A stretch of DNA of 64,000 nucleotides from Blastomyces gilchristii SLH14081. Its lineage: Eukaryota; Ascomycota; Eurotiomycetes; Onygenales; Ajellomycetaceae. Of the stretch, positions 11,856 through 24,030 are shown in pieces (position 1 is the first letter of the stretch; the number at the start of each line of letters is the position of its first letter). The DNA lies in the NCBI RefSeq assembly GCF_000003855.2, contig NW_003101682.1:4197753-4261752 (forward strand), read 5' to 3'. A program made the position numbers and the translations under genes. Under the pieces are notes generated by a model, which worked only from the letters and a program-made list of their open reading frames with translations, did no database searches and was not told the DNA's origin.

Positions 11856-12967
11856 AAATTAGTATATCTCAAGATCGGACTGAGCCTTTGATCCCTGCAC
11901 AGTGAGATATATTAAATCTAGTTTGAATATCTCAATATTAAATAGATTCTGTAAGAGATTGAGAACAGCAATACTAGATTTCTATTGAATTTGTGAATTA
12001 ACTCTATATTGATATAATCATTGATTAAGTCTCATATTTTGAGATATAAATAATTAGTTTCTCTACATCTCACTGATAATATTTATATTGTTATATAGAA
12101 ACAGAGTTATATTCTCTATAATATCAAGACTCTGAAGAGAGAAAGTCTTGATAGAGAGTATATAGTAGTATATATTATAGCAGTTTCTATCTCATTCTTC
12201 TGCAGCAGTTAATGCAAAAAAAAGATCTTAGAATTAGTTTTTTACTTCTCTTGAAAAAGTAAGATATTTTTCTCTGAGTTTTACATAATATTCTGACAAA
12301 GAATAAAAAACAGAGTTATTTTCTGTTATAATTTCACATTCTTTTAAGTAAGAATTACTTTTTCAGTAACTGAAGAGCTTTCATTAATATCTTACTCTTT
12401 TTTACACACTTTGTTAACTGATTTAAGTTATACACTTGTTATGTGAGAAGAATTGAATGATTTAGAATAAAATTGAATAGTCTTAATCATTTCTCTGTAA
12501 AAAATTGACTTATTTTTTATCAGTTTTTCTCTCAAAAACTGTCATATTATCTGATTTATTACTATTAATTGATATCATACTTTTTCTTACTATATCTCAA
12601 GAAAGAGATTGTACAGATTTTATTAATTTATCTTAAAAATCAATTTTAATTTATTAGATTCTCTTTAAAAACCTAATCTAGTTACTGATCTAGCATGAAA
12701 ACAATCAGATGTTTTATATATAAAAGTCTTTCATTCTTCTTTTGAAATAGTCTTACTAACTTTTTCAATTGAAAATAGACTAATAAATCTCTCAATTGAA
12801 ACAGTCTGATCAACTTTTCATTGAGTGAGTAAAATGAGTTCAAAAATACACTCAGTTGATGTGAAAAAGATGTTTTTCTCAGATGCTGTTTCTCAGATTG
12901 AAATTCTGAAGAGAAGAAAGAAAGAAGAAAGTGAAGAAATATAAGTACTTAAAATACAGAAACTTGA

Positions 12968-13067
12968 NNNNNNNNNNNNNNNNNNNNNNNNNNNNNNNNN
13001 NNNNNNNNNNNNNNNNNNNNNNNNNNNNNNNNNNNNNNNNNNNNNNNNNNNNNNNNNNNNNNNNNNN
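12968..13067. other. Assembly gap (100 N)
   Basis: Exactly 100 N within ORF1 of LINE copy 1. In copy 2 the same two flanks (ACAGAAACTTGA and CATTGAAATCTTCTAG) are about 140 bp apart, so the N count is probably a placeholder for roughly that much sequence. Confidence 0.95.
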
Positions 13068-14110
13068 ATTGAAAATTTCTAGTATAATCACTGACTCTTA
13101 TCTCTCTCTCTCTCTCTACTCTCTCTCTCTTGAATCAGAAGACAATATATACTCAAGCAGCATAATCTGCTGTTTCTAAATCTGCTATCTCAAAACCTGC
13201 TCAAAATTCTGAGAAAACTGAGAAGAATATTACTCATACTTCTATTCATAGAACAGAAGAGAAAAAATTGTAAAAAGAGAAAAACTTTCAAATCTTCAGA
13301 AATAGAGACCTTATTCTCAAAGTTTCAAATCAGAAGATTCTGCAGAGAAATAAGCTAAACTTAAATCTCATTTTCAGAATCAGAAATGAAATTAATCAGC
13401 AGTTGTTTTCTCAGTCAATGACTGATATTGAAGTATAAAAATCAGTTATAGCTTTAATTGAGTTATCTTTCTTTGAAAATACAATCATTCTGACTACAAT
13501 GTCTGAATTCAGTGCAGAATTTCTTATTCAGAATAGAAATATCTGAAAATCAGGAATAGAATCTTTGTTAAACACAACAATTCTATCTGAGAGATATGAA
13601 AAGTGAGATAAATTCATTCTTCATGATATTTAAGTTGAAAATTTTGACTGTGAGAAAGAAATACTACTTCTTAAAAATGAATTAAAAGAATACAGTTCTA
13701 TTCAACTGAGAAAAGAGCCTGTATGACTGAATTCAATTGAATTCAGATAAGAGAGAAGAAATGTCTCTGTTCTAGTATATATAAAGTCACTTAAACAATC
13801 AAAAATCTCTGAAGTAAGAGTGACAGGTTTGAAAATGAGAGTTCATGAATACAAAGACTCAAGAATGAATCTCAAAGCTCAAACATACTGTTCAAGCTGT
13901 CAAAGATATGAATACTTTGCAATCTCTTGTTTCAGAGAGTCAAAATACATATTGTCTGCTAGAGATCACAAAACTAGTGAGTATAAAGATGAAATATGCT
14001 TAAAAAGAGATAAAATATGTTAATATACTCTGCTTAAATGATTTAATTGTAAAGAAAAACATGCATCTAGTTTAACAGAATACATGTTTGCTTCAAGAAG
14101 TTAAAAGAAC
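13000..14110 (+). pseudogene. LINE ORF1 (Gag-like) remnant, copy 1
   Basis: ORF1 of this LINE class encodes an RNA-binding protein. Near 13879-14080 the frame shows a series of zinc knuckles: YCSSCQRYEYFAISC (a C-x2-C-x4-H-x4-C knuckle with the His changed to Tyr), a DHKTSEYKDEIC segment with Cys-to-Tyr loss, then FNCKEKHASS. The replacements are what G-to-A and C-to-T changes give. The upstream part is Lys/Glu-rich and interrupted by the N gap. Confidence 0.7.
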
Positions 14111-14479
14111 TGAAGAAAAGATGCAGCTCAAAGTTAATCAAAAACTGAACAGAACAGTTAAGTTAGTAAATCTGCAACTGTAAGCTTAAAAAGAAGAAAC
14201 TCTTAATTATCTAATCTTCAAACTTCAATTCTTCAGCTAAATGTAAACAGAATTTGAATTCTCAAACTTCTGTTAAGATTAGAGAATTGAGAAATGACTC
14301 TGATAATAAACTAGATAGAATACAAGCAGTTGAGATTCCTGCTTTTTAAAATAGTTATAATCTACTATCTGATAATAGTGATTAGATTCTACTCTATCTC
14401 TACTCTCTCTTAGTATGAATATACAACAAAAATAATAAAAAAAGTTTAAAAACTCTTCAAAAATCATATTTATTTAAAA

Positions 14480-17400
14480 CAATGTGAATAGAAACTCAAA
14501 TTGTATTTATTCTTATCTTTAAATTGCATTTAAGTAAAAAGTTGATTTTATACTTCTTCAGAAACTGAATTTTAATACTGAGTAAAAGTATATCATTTCT
14601 CATTTAAGCTACTACTGCTTTTTATCTCAAAATTCTGAGATAAAGTCAAGAGTAGTGATCTATAAAAGAAAGAGATTAAGATATTAATTTAATCTAAGAT
14701 GTGATATTATATCTGACTCTGATATTCTAGTGAATGATATTACAGATAAAGGGAATAAGTGTAATACTATACAACTTATAAATATCTATAATGAAAAGAT
14801 ATTAAAGAATAATGACAATATCTGAATAATTAATAGGGAATTTTTGAATATAACTGCAATGAAAAACTTCATAATTGTAGAAGATTTCAATACACATCAT
14901 CTCTGATGAAATTTATAATGCAGAAGAGCAGTAAGTGTAGATAAAGTAGTTGAATAAAGCTTTAAGTATTTAATAGATTTAATTAACAAGTTTGATCAAT
15001 AAACATTCTTTAGAAAAGGTATGAAACAGAAATCTATTATAGATCTAATCTTCATATCACAAAATCTAATTGAAAAAACACTTATAAACTGATTTATAGA
15101 TTTAAATGAGACATCAGAATTAGGTTATAAGACTATTCAATTTGATATTAAATGAAGTGATAAATAAATAAGTAAAAACTCTCTTCTCTCTAATTAGTAT
15201 AATTTGAAAAAGCTGATTAGAAAGCAGTTGAAGAAAGTATAAAACTGTTAAAATCTGAAAAGCAAAGTAAGCTCTATTGAAATTTCAGTCAAGATATCTC
15301 AAATGAGATGCTTGAGAATAAAGTAAAGCTGATTACATCTATTATTCTAGTAACTATTAGAGAAAATATTTCAAAGAGAAAGTCTTCTGAGAATTTCAAA
15401 TCTTGATGAAATGACAATATTACATCTAAAAGAAAATAATTAGTTACTGCTAGAAGAGATTGAAAGAATGATATAATATCTGATAATAAGTTTAAAGCTA
15501 TCAGAAATGAATATTTTTCAGATATTAAAAGAGTAAAAACAGACTGCTAAAACAAATTTCTTAAAGAAGTTTAAGAAAAAGAAGTTTTTAAAGGCTTCAA
15601 CTCTACTAAAATAAGAAGTGTAGTAAAACTTTCAGTCTTAGAATATGAGTTTCAGAATGAATCATACACAGTATACTCTTTTGAGAAAAAATGTCAAGCT
15701 TTTATGAGAATTCTCTTTCAAAACTTATCAGATTAAGATTCAGTAGAAGAGAATCTATCACTTCATAACTATATTAATGAAGATAACTCAGAATGATCTG
15801 AAATTACATAAGATGATCTAGAGTCAGCTATTATTTCAAGTTCAATTAAAACTGCTGCAGGGTCTGATTCAATTAATCACTTAATCATTCAGAATACATA
15901 TTTTTACTTAAAGAATTGTAAGAGAGCTACGCCGAATAGAGCAGTATGATATTTATAGGTCTTATAATACAAAAGTGGAAAAAGTTAGAGCAGGAAAAAA
16001 GAGAAAGCACGGGAATCAGTGATCAGAGTGAATATTTATACATGTATACAGTGAAGCTTCAGAGTGAAAGAATAGAAATTTCATGAGTTTTTCAGCTCAG
16101 AATTGGCAACTGAGAATCAGAGCTTTCAGCAGAATCTATTAAGTGTAATGGAATAATCTATAAGATTGATTGAGCGCAGCCCGTCAAAAGAATGAATATT
16201 TTGAGCTCTTTTTCAATCTCTTGAAAAATGATTATTATTCTGAATGCTGGAGAGAAGGTACTGAAGTGATCCTTGCAAAACCTAATAGACAAGCTTTAAT
16301 TTCTAAGTTATATCGAGTAATATCTCTATTGAACTGTCTGAGAAAGATTTTAGAAAAGAAAATAGCTACTAGACTATCTTTTATAAGCTCTATTAGTAAT
16401 TGTCTTCTATTTAATGAATAAATAAGAGATTGAAAACAATGTTCTGCAATTGACACTGTTCTCTCAGTTATTCATGATATTCAAATAGTAAAGCATGAAT
16501 ATCTGATCTCAACTGCAGTTTTTATTGATATAAAAGATGCATTTGATCATGTTTCAAAGTCAAAGATAATTCAAACTTTGAAGATGTTAAAACTGTCACT
16601 TTCTCTAATAAAATGAATTCACTATTTTATATCTAAAAGAATTATACAACTATTCTTTGATGAAATGAAATAAGATAAGACTGAGATAAAAATAGAAGTA
16701 TCATAAGACTCTTCAATCTCACTTATTTTATTTGCAATATACACTGCATATCTATTCAAGAATGAAGATAAGAAAATAGTGAGATCTTCAAGTTATATGA
16801 ATAATATTGATCTAGTCTACAGTTTAAAAACAATTAAACAGAATTTAGAAGTGATTGAAAAAGCAGTAAAGAAAATCTTTGTTAGAACAGATATAAATCA
16901 AATTTAATTTAATATAAATAAAACTGAGTTAATTCATTTCATTTCTAGATTCAATGAGAAAAAACTATATCTCACTCTTTTGAACAAAGAGATTAAACCC
17001 AGGTTGAATGTCAAATAATTAGAAGTATGATTAAACTTAAAGTTGAATTTTACATATCATATTCAACAAAGAACTATCAAGGCAGAAGACTATTAAATTT
17101 ATAATCAGACTATTAAATACAGAGAGAGATATATTCTTCCAGACTATAAGACAGTAATATGTAGTCTGTATCATCTCAGTAGCTGATGGTGAAGTTCAAG
17201 TTTAATGAAATAATTAAGGAAATTTCACTGAACTCTTTCAAACTCTGTATAACAGAGCTTTGAGAAGAATTCTGAGAGTATTCAAATTATTCTCTATTAA
17301 AGTAATGAAAATTGAAGCTTTAATTTCTTCTTCTGCTTTTAGATTTGAAAAGGCCTGTATGAACTATGCTCTGAGAGTTATAAAGATGAGCTTAAATACT

Positions 17401-18640
17401 ATAATCAGAGAAAGAGTCTCTTCTTCATTTTCATTAATCAACTCAGGAAATGAACTGAATTGAAATAGATTTCTTGATTAAAATGAAAATAATTCTTCAA
17501 AGAAAATGTTCTCTCAACTATACAGACTATATTTATGAATTAAAAATCAATTTTCTTTATTAAATGTTGAGAAAATTGATCATGAGAAGATATCTCTCTG
17601 AAGAGAAATGCTTACATCTCTTATAAACTTGTAAATAAGGGAACTATCTAAAGAGCCAGACTATGAACATTATTTAAAGAAGATCTCTTTAATTAATATA
17701 AAAGACTGTATTTTGATTTACTCAGATGACTTAAAAAATAAGAGCTTGAACATAGTAGATGCAGACATTGACCCTACTGAAGATAATATCAATTTTGTCT
17801 CAGAATTCTGAAATTTAGACTATGAATCTAAAGTCTTTGATGTTAAACTATTTGTAATAGTGAAAGCTTTCAACCTTATTGAAATAAAATCTTATAACAG
17901 TGAAAATAGTTTGAAAGAGATATAAATATTCACTGAGAGTCAAGCTGCTTTAAAAAGACTTAGAAATAGTCAGATTCATAATAATCAAATAAATCTTGAA
18001 CTGATTTCAAATTCTATTTTAAAAATTCAAAAGAGAAGAATATTAAAACTGATAATTCATCTACACTTAGTTTCTGCTCATATGAATATTTATGATAATG
18101 AAACAGCTGATTCAGCAGCAAGAAAGAGTTCAGAATTAATCAGATCTATTCAAAAAACTATGTTCTGATCTTTTATAAAGACAAAGATAAAAGAATCTCA
18201 TTTAGACAAGTGAAATCAAAGTGAATAAAAATAACAGAAGAGTATATATTATTCAAGATTTGAAACAAAACTCAAGTGACAATCTTGTTTAATTAAATGT
18301 AAAAAGAAAATATTCTCCTCTATAATTCAACTGAAACTATAACATGATTATTTCAAATCTTATATACAAAGATTCAATAATAGATTTGATTCAACAGAAT
18401 GCTCATTCTGCAATGCAAATTAAAATTCTGAGTCTATTGTAATGTATTATGTACTATACAATAGTCTCAGAGTGAGATTGAAAGAGAAGTATGATTTAAA
18501 TGAATTAAATATAAGATTCTTCTTCTTAACTAAGACAGGAATTAAATACTTAATGGACTTTCTGTCAGAAACTTAAGCAGCTGTAAGAAAATGACTGAAT
18601 TCAGAAATATCTGAATATGAAGAGGTGGAAATTAACCAGA
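14480..18640 (+). pseudogene. LINE ORF2 (EN-RT-RNase H) remnant, copy 1
   Basis: Domains in order: an APE-type endonuclease with VEDFNTHH (family GDFNxHH) at about 14880-14900 and SIIDLIFIS at about 15035-15060; a reverse transcriptase with VISLLNCLRKILEK at 16318-16360, FIDIKDAFDHV at about 16520-16550, and SYMNN at 16790-16806, where both catalytic Asp of YxDD have become Asn; RNase H with IYSDD, SQAALK and ...HMNIYDNETADSAA at 17700-18125; and a C-terminal zinc motif (CSFCNAN, 18400-18420). The solo LTR at 15917-16186 splits it. The protein would nick target DNA and prime reverse transcription there; this copy cannot. Confidence 0.8.
15917..16186 (-). mobile_element. Solo LTR of gypsy family F
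   Basis: A 270-bp insert that splits the LINE frame; LINE copy 2 reads straight through this site. It starts TGTAAGAGAGCTACGCCG and ends GCGCAGCCCGTCA, and is the reverse complement of the LTRs at 48497-49332 and 55451-55723. AAAGAAT sits directly on each side (15910-15916 and 16187-16193) as target duplication. Both ends keep CpG sites while the middle is AT-rich. Confidence 0.85.
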
Positions 18641-19025
18641 TATAGTCTGTGAAAACAACTATACACTATCTTTTAATATTTTTGTTTTGTTATAGTCTCT
18701 CTTTACTGTACTTTTTCTTTTCTTTTCTGTTCTTTTCTATCTACTTATTTAATGTGTCTCTCTTTAAGACTCTGTTCTCTTTTCTTTTATCATGATATTT
18801 CTAAATGGTTTCAAAGTATTAAAAGGTGCTAAAATACTGCAATTTGTAAAGAGATTTTATATTCTGAGCTGGAATTTTCTGATTTTGTATATCTGAAATT
18901 GATAAATATATAATAGTTGAATTTATAGATCTTAGAAAAACTCTGAGAACTGAAAGTTTTCAGATAGCTGTCATAGTCTCTGACTGCATACATCTATAAT
19001 TGAAGAATAATAATAATAATAATAT

Positions 19026-20399
19026 AATATTCATAGTTTTCACAAATCTTCTTCAAGTTTTAGAGACATTGTGTAATTCAAAGATAACTCTTATAAGTCT
19101 CTCAGTTCTCAGATCTGAGTTCTCACACTCTGCTTGTTATAAGAGCAGATTCTGAGTTTTCATTACTTAGCTTATTCACTCTGTGAGCTTTAGATATACT
19201 ATAGTAACCTGAGATTCTGAGTTCATTAATACTTTTCATACTTGTGAGAAAGCATTATTATGATGTAATCTCTCTCTATGAGTATATATTTTCATTGAGA
19301 GAGTAACAGATTCAGGCATCAGCTTCAAGACTCTTAAGAAGTCAGTTATTAATACTATCTATTATATCTTAAATTTCTATTTTAATTTGTTAGAATAGTT
19401 TGTATGAATATATTCTGATATAAAACAGATGAAGTTGAGACTCTTTTTCTTAATCTTTCTATTATACACTCTGATTATGAAAGGATGTAATACTCTCTCT
19501 CTCTGCTTAGTATTCAGATATAAATCTCTCTATATCTTATTATTTCTTTCAGTAAATCTGTTCTCTATTATTCTGACTCTTACAGAGCTGATTAATAATT
19601 CAGTCTCTACAGATCTATGACTCTCACAGTGATCTGTAAGTAGTGAATAAGAGTTATCACTTTCTTCAGAGTCAAGAGCTTAGAGTCTTATTTAACAATT
19701 ATATTCTATATATCTTTATTCAGTCTCTTTATAAATATTATTATTTAAATCTTGTTTCAGAACTTTGTTTTCACAGATCTCAATTCATATTATAATTCTA
19801 TAAAGTACTCTGAGTAGTCTCTATCAGATTTCTCATCTTCTTTTCTAATATTGATAATTATGACTCAGATATTCTCTATTCAGCTCATAGAGTCTCTTAA
19901 CTTATTCTCTAGATAGATTTTAAGAACTGATTAGTAGAATCTCTCATGATTACTCTTCAGATAATTCAGTTAATTCTTGACTTCAGTGTAGTAGAGATCT
20001 GTTATTATATAGATCACAGCTTTTTCACCTTCTATATCACACAGTCTAACTTACAAGTTCATTTCAAAGATAAAGTTATAAAAGCTTATATAGATTGTGA
20101 TTTGATAGATAATCTTAAGTAATTGTAACTTAAGAAAGTTTCTTTTCAGTTTGCAGATATCTCTAAAGATCATGTCTAGATGCTTGATTTAAAAGTGTTT
20201 ATAAGTAGTAAGTATTTCTTATAGAAAAATAGCTTGATTCTGTGAGAGATGCTCAAGCATGTTTTTCATTAAGATTGATTTATAAGTTCAGAGAGTTTCT
20301 CTGTCACAGATATAGAGAATAATATTCTATAAGTGATTAATAAGTTGTCTAAGACTTCTTTTATAAAAGTTATTCATAATTCAGATAGCTACTTCAGAG
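19026..20399 (-). mobile_element. Gypsy B1, gag/protease side
   Basis: Continuation of B1 to the right of LINE copy 1. It aligns with 44570-45860 of B2, including stretches such as GAGTAACAG, TCTCTTATAA and TTATTATATAGAT. The region should hold gag and protease on the minus strand, but stops and AT drift prevent a domain call. The apparent plus-strand frames are low-complexity by-products. Confidence 0.6.
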
Positions 20400-20905
20400 T
20401 AGATTGATCACTGAGACCAGGAATTTCACGTTTGATCTTATTTGATCTGGTCTCATATATTTCTCGATGTGAATCCCGCTGGGACTAATCATCAAAAAAA
20501 CATGCAAAGTGACTATTTATCAGATCTCAAAATGAGATCATGACTTAGGAAAAATAAGAAAGTAATCTCATTTGATCTCATTTAGTCTTATTCTTGATAT
20601 AAAGTGACTATTTTTGAACATTTTAAAGTTTTTTTTAGACTATTTTTAATCTTTTAAAAAGTAATGATTTTTGATAACACTTAAAGAAGATTTAAAGTTA
20701 TTTAAAGTAATAAAATGAATTTAAATTGAGAAGTAGAAATCATGATTGCCTTTGAAAAATGTGATAAGAGTAGACAGTAAGTCTCACTGAAACAGTATGA
20801 AACTACTATCTAATCTTAAAACTGTGTAATGAGATCAATCAAATTGATAATGAGAGCATTTAATATTCTGATTCTGGTCTCAGAAACGGTCACACGGTTA
20901 GTTTA
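20400..20905. mobile_element. hAT MITE 1
   Basis: A 506-bp non-coding element starting TAGATTGATC and ending GGTTAGTTTA. The 8-bp target duplication is CTTCAGAG / CTTCTGAG; the empty site CTTCTGAG is seen in B2 at about 45863. It keeps CCCGCTGGGACT and GGTCACACGG near its ends and carries one copy of the AAGTAATGATTTTTGATAAC motif at 20659-20680. Confidence 0.9.
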
Positions 20906-21003
20906 CTTCTGAGTGTCTGCATTAGAATTCACAGAGAATGAAGTATATAAGTTTCTAGTTCTTTGAGTCATAATAAGTGATGGCTGACTGACAGCGCTTG
21001 AAA
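20906..21003 (-). mobile_element. Gypsy B1, leader beside 5' LTR
   Basis: A short part of B1 between the MITE and the LTR, matching 45861-45958 of B2. It should hold the primer binding site; the sequence next to the LTR reads (minus strand) TTTCAAGCGCTGTCAG, which I cannot assign to a tRNA. Confidence 0.5.
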
Positions 21004-21260
21004 TGTAAGAATAAGTACTTATAGATGATTATTCAGATATTTGCAGCTTGATGTGATATATACTGATAGCTACTAGAACTATATATAATAGAAAGATAAA
21101 TGTAGAGATCAAATGTATAATAGTATTCAAGCTGAGTCATGAATAGTAGTTGTGAACTTCAGTCTATATAGTTGTGTGTAGCCAAGAGCTGCTAACTCTA
21201 TTAATTTCACAAGAGATAGAAATAGAGGTAATGAATCCGCGAGAAGCGGGATTTCTTACA
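21004..21260 (-). mobile_element. LTR of gypsy B1 (5' LTR)
   Basis: A 257-bp LTR read on the minus strand from TGTAAGAAATCCCGC to TTATTCTTACA, so it has TG..CA ends with a 6-bp inverted TGTAAG/CTTACA. It is matched at the same length by 45959-46215. The outer end keeps CCGCGAGAAGCGGG, a CpG-bearing hairpin, although the rest is AT-rich. Confidence 0.8.
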
Positions 21261-21388
21261 TTTTTCCTCACTGACATTTTTTATAGATATGAAGAGGTTT
21301 TACTAAGTATCACTGCAGTGCTGAGTCTGATTCCATGAAATCACTCACTGAAAGCCTTCACAGATGAAGTCTTAGAGAGAGAGAAATA
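21261..21388. other. Short unassigned segment
   Basis: A 128-bp piece between two oppositely oriented LTRs. I see no coding or repeat identity. Confidence 0.4.
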
Positions 21389-21645
21389 CATAAGACATTC
21401 TACTTTCTATGAATTCTTTATCTCTATTTCTATCTCTTGTGTAAGTAATAGAGTTAGCAGTTCTTGACTATATACAACTATATAGACTGAAGTTCATGAC
21501 TACTATTTATAACTCAGCTTGAATACTATTATACATTTAATCTCTATTTTTATTTTTCTACTATGAATACTTCTAGTAGCTGTTAGTACATATCACATCA
21601 AGTTGCAAACATCTGAATAATCATCTGTGAGCACTTATTCTTTCA
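21389..21645 (+). mobile_element. LTR of B type, solo or partial
   Basis: The same LTR family as 21004-21260 in the opposite orientation, about 257 bp, from ATAAGACATTC to TTATTCTTTCA. With the adjacent B1 LTR it forms an inverted pair 128 bp apart. The ends are diverged, so the limits are approximate. Confidence 0.65.
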
Positions 21646-22249
21646 CTATTACTTACAAGATTAATATGAATCTTCTCAATGAGTTAAATAGATCTTGAGA
21701 TCAGTGTTTTTAAAGTATCTTATATTATATCTAACTTAACACATTCTTTATAAAAGAACTTAGTCTTAGAACTCTTAATTATAACTCTGATATAGAAATT
21801 CTTAACTATAGTAATTATAGTATCAGTGTGAAGATGTCTGAGATTGTAATATTAATTTAAAAGAGTCTTTAATATCTTTAATATCTATGTTTTCTCAGAA
21901 TCTATACTCATGTCTGCAGAATCAATGTTATCAATAATAATAGTAGTACTTACAGAAAAATCAACTTTTTAGTTAAAATTTGTACTTGTGAGATATTGTA
22001 ATATACTTCACTTTCTTACTTAGATAATTGGAATTCTTATTAAACTTCTGTTCAGTGATCATATATATATTATTCAGAGCTCTGTAAATGAAAAATAAGA
22101 CAATAGTAAAAGATAATGTAAATTGATACTTCTGATCTTTTAACTCTATAAATAAGAGCAGATTAACTGTAATATTAGAGATATAGTGAATATTCTGCAA
22201 GCTAACATTCTCACTCTTAATCTTCAAGATAAGAGATTTAATTTTCTTA
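21646..22249 (-). mobile_element. Ty1/copia fragment
   Basis: The minus strand encodes LQNIHYISNITVNLL (family LxNVLYVPxLxxNLLS, end of the copia protease) within an 84-codon frame at 21973-22227. Further along the same strand is a decayed HRRLGH-type GAG-pre-integrase block followed by FYKEC (expected CxxC). Together these are the protease to pre-integrase junction of a copia pol. About 600 bp survive, lying between two B-type LTRs of the same orientation. Confidence 0.65.
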
Positions 22250-22463
22250 TGTAAGAAATCTCACTTCTCATGAATTCTTTACCTCTATTTCTATCTCTCA
22301 TATAATTAATAGAGTTAGCAGCTCTTGGCTACACACAACTATATAAACTGAAGTTTCTGACTATTATTCATAACTCAGCTTGAATACTATTATACATTTA
22401 ATCTCTACATTTATCTTTCTATTGTGAATACTTCTAGTAGCTATCAGTATATATCACATCAAG
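22250..22463 (+). mobile_element. LTR of B type, cut by LINE copy 2
   Basis: Starts TGTAAGAAATCTC and follows the B-type LTR for about 214 bp to CATCAAGCTGTAAC, where LINE copy 2 begins. The missing end of this LTR is not found beyond the LINE at 43143. Confidence 0.65.
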
Positions 22464-22667
22464 CTGTAACAATCAACCGCTTCATTACAAACTCACTCAA
22501 TTTTTTGAATCAGAACCCGCAAATAGATTCATCAAAAAGCTCTCAATCATACAAGCATTTTGACCTCATCACTGACTGCATACCTCATGTGATGATCGAG
22601 GTATTCAGTCAAATGTGAACCAGACATTGTTCAAAACTTCTGTGTGGGATTATCCCCTGTTCTCCTC

Positions 22668-23610
22668 TAACATAATCAACCACCTAATGCTCATTTCCAC
22701 CTAACACTCGCCTTTGTAAATCAATTACAATCAACTTTAAATGTTAATATCTCAATAAATATTCATTATTTTATTTTTTTAATTTGTAATCTATAAATAT
22801 CAAGACTTATAGTATAATATAATTTAAAATTATTATAATATAGTTAAAATTGATTAAAATATAGATTCAATTAGAAAATAAAATACAGTATAATAAAATA
22901 TATAATATTTTATTATAAATTAAGAAATATGTATTATATATTATTGAAAATAATAATTCTTATATAAATATATTATAATTTAATAAATATCAAATTATTT
23001 TATATAAGAATTCTATATTTTAATTTTTAAGATTTTTTTTATTTTTTTATTATAATTTTTTTTATAAATTACAAGTAAAATATTGAAAACTCTTGACATT
23101 TTAAATTTTGAAAAATAATTTATTAAATATAAATATATTTAAATAATTTAATATAATAATTTATTTAAATTACAATTTTAAAGTATAAATAATACATAGT
23201 TATTAGAAAAATAGTATTTTAAAATATAAGATTTTATATAAAAATTTAAACAAATCAATAATAAATAAGAATTTCAAGATAAAATTGTATATTTTATTAA
23301 AAATATATATAATCTATAAGATGTTTAATTTTTATAAGAAAATAATTTATATTTATAAATATATTTATAAATATAGACTGTGTATTTTATTTTAAAATAG
23401 TATTTTAAAAAGCTTAATAAATTAATAATTATATGTTATTTTCTCATAGGAATTTAATATAATATAATATATATCTATTCATTATTGTTCTGTTTTTTAG
23501 AATAGTTCTAAATAAATATTCATTGAGATATGAATATTTGAAGTTGATTGTAATTGATTTACAAAGGTGACTGTTAGATGAAAATGAGTGTTAGATGATT
23601 GATTACATTA
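22668..23610. mobile_element. Long-TIR, extremely AT-rich MITE-like element
   Basis: Terminal inverted repeats of about 98 bp. The left starts TAACATAATCAACCACC and the right, reversed, starts TAATGTAATCAATCATC; both contain CTTTGTAAATCAATTACAAT. The core of about 750 bp is nearly pure A and T and has no frame. It interrupts the LINE 5' UTR, which copy 1 shows uninterrupted (CTGTAACATCACAACC). I could not settle the target duplication, so the superfamily is open. Confidence 0.8.
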
Positions 23611-23714
23611 TCACATCACAACCCCGGGCCAAATTGTGATACAAATTGTAAGATGAAAATACCTAGTCATATGTGTCAATCTTCACAATTTTGGAAGATC
23701 TCTGATCTGTAATT

Positions 23715-24030
23715 GTGGAGATATCTGAGGAGTAATATTCATGAAAACCCTGTTCATCTTTGATGTTCCAGAACATCAACACCAAGTCTCACCCTTGTAC
23801 CGCCCTTCCCAATCTGGCCCATTCTCAGCAGAAAAATACAAAAAGATACCTCAGTAATAATATCAAGCACATAACCAACAGTCACTTCTGAAGTGCAACC
23901 TCCGTGGTCTGTCTTCAGTGTATCTAGACATCAACACCAAGTCTCACCCTCATATCACCCCTCTCAATCTGGCCCATCCCCGGCAGAAAAGTACAAAAAG
24001 ATACCTCAGCAACTCTATTTGATACATAAT
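23715..24030 (+). repeat. Tandem units in LINE 5' UTR, copy 2
   Basis: The same two-unit structure as in copy 1, with CTGTTCATC / CTGTCTTCAG starts and the shared CAATCTGGCCCATC and AAAAAGATACCTCAGCAA. The CC-rich motifs are kept here but mutated in copy 1. Confidence 0.7.

Larger units (their letters stand above)
11197..19025 (+). mobile_element. Tad1-type LINE, copy 1 (near full length)
   Basis: A non-LTR retrotransposon of about 7.8 kb inserted in gypsy B1. Order: 5' UTR with two tandem units (11531-11855), ORF1, ORF2 with endonuclease, reverse transcriptase and RNase H, a 3' UTR, and an AAT tail. A short duplication (ATATTTATA / ATATTCATA) flanks it, and the empty site is visible in B2 at about 44560. 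All frames are broken by stops. It contains a solo LTR (15917-16186) and an assembly gap (12968-13067). The clade call rests on the ORF1 knuckles plus a C-terminal RNase H, as in fungal Tad1 elements. Confidence 0.85.

Noticed and set aside
22761..23470. Replication origin or centromere core in the A/T stretch
   Set aside because: The inverted ends and the uninterrupted paralogous site show that it is a transposon-like insert; composition alone does not support an origin.
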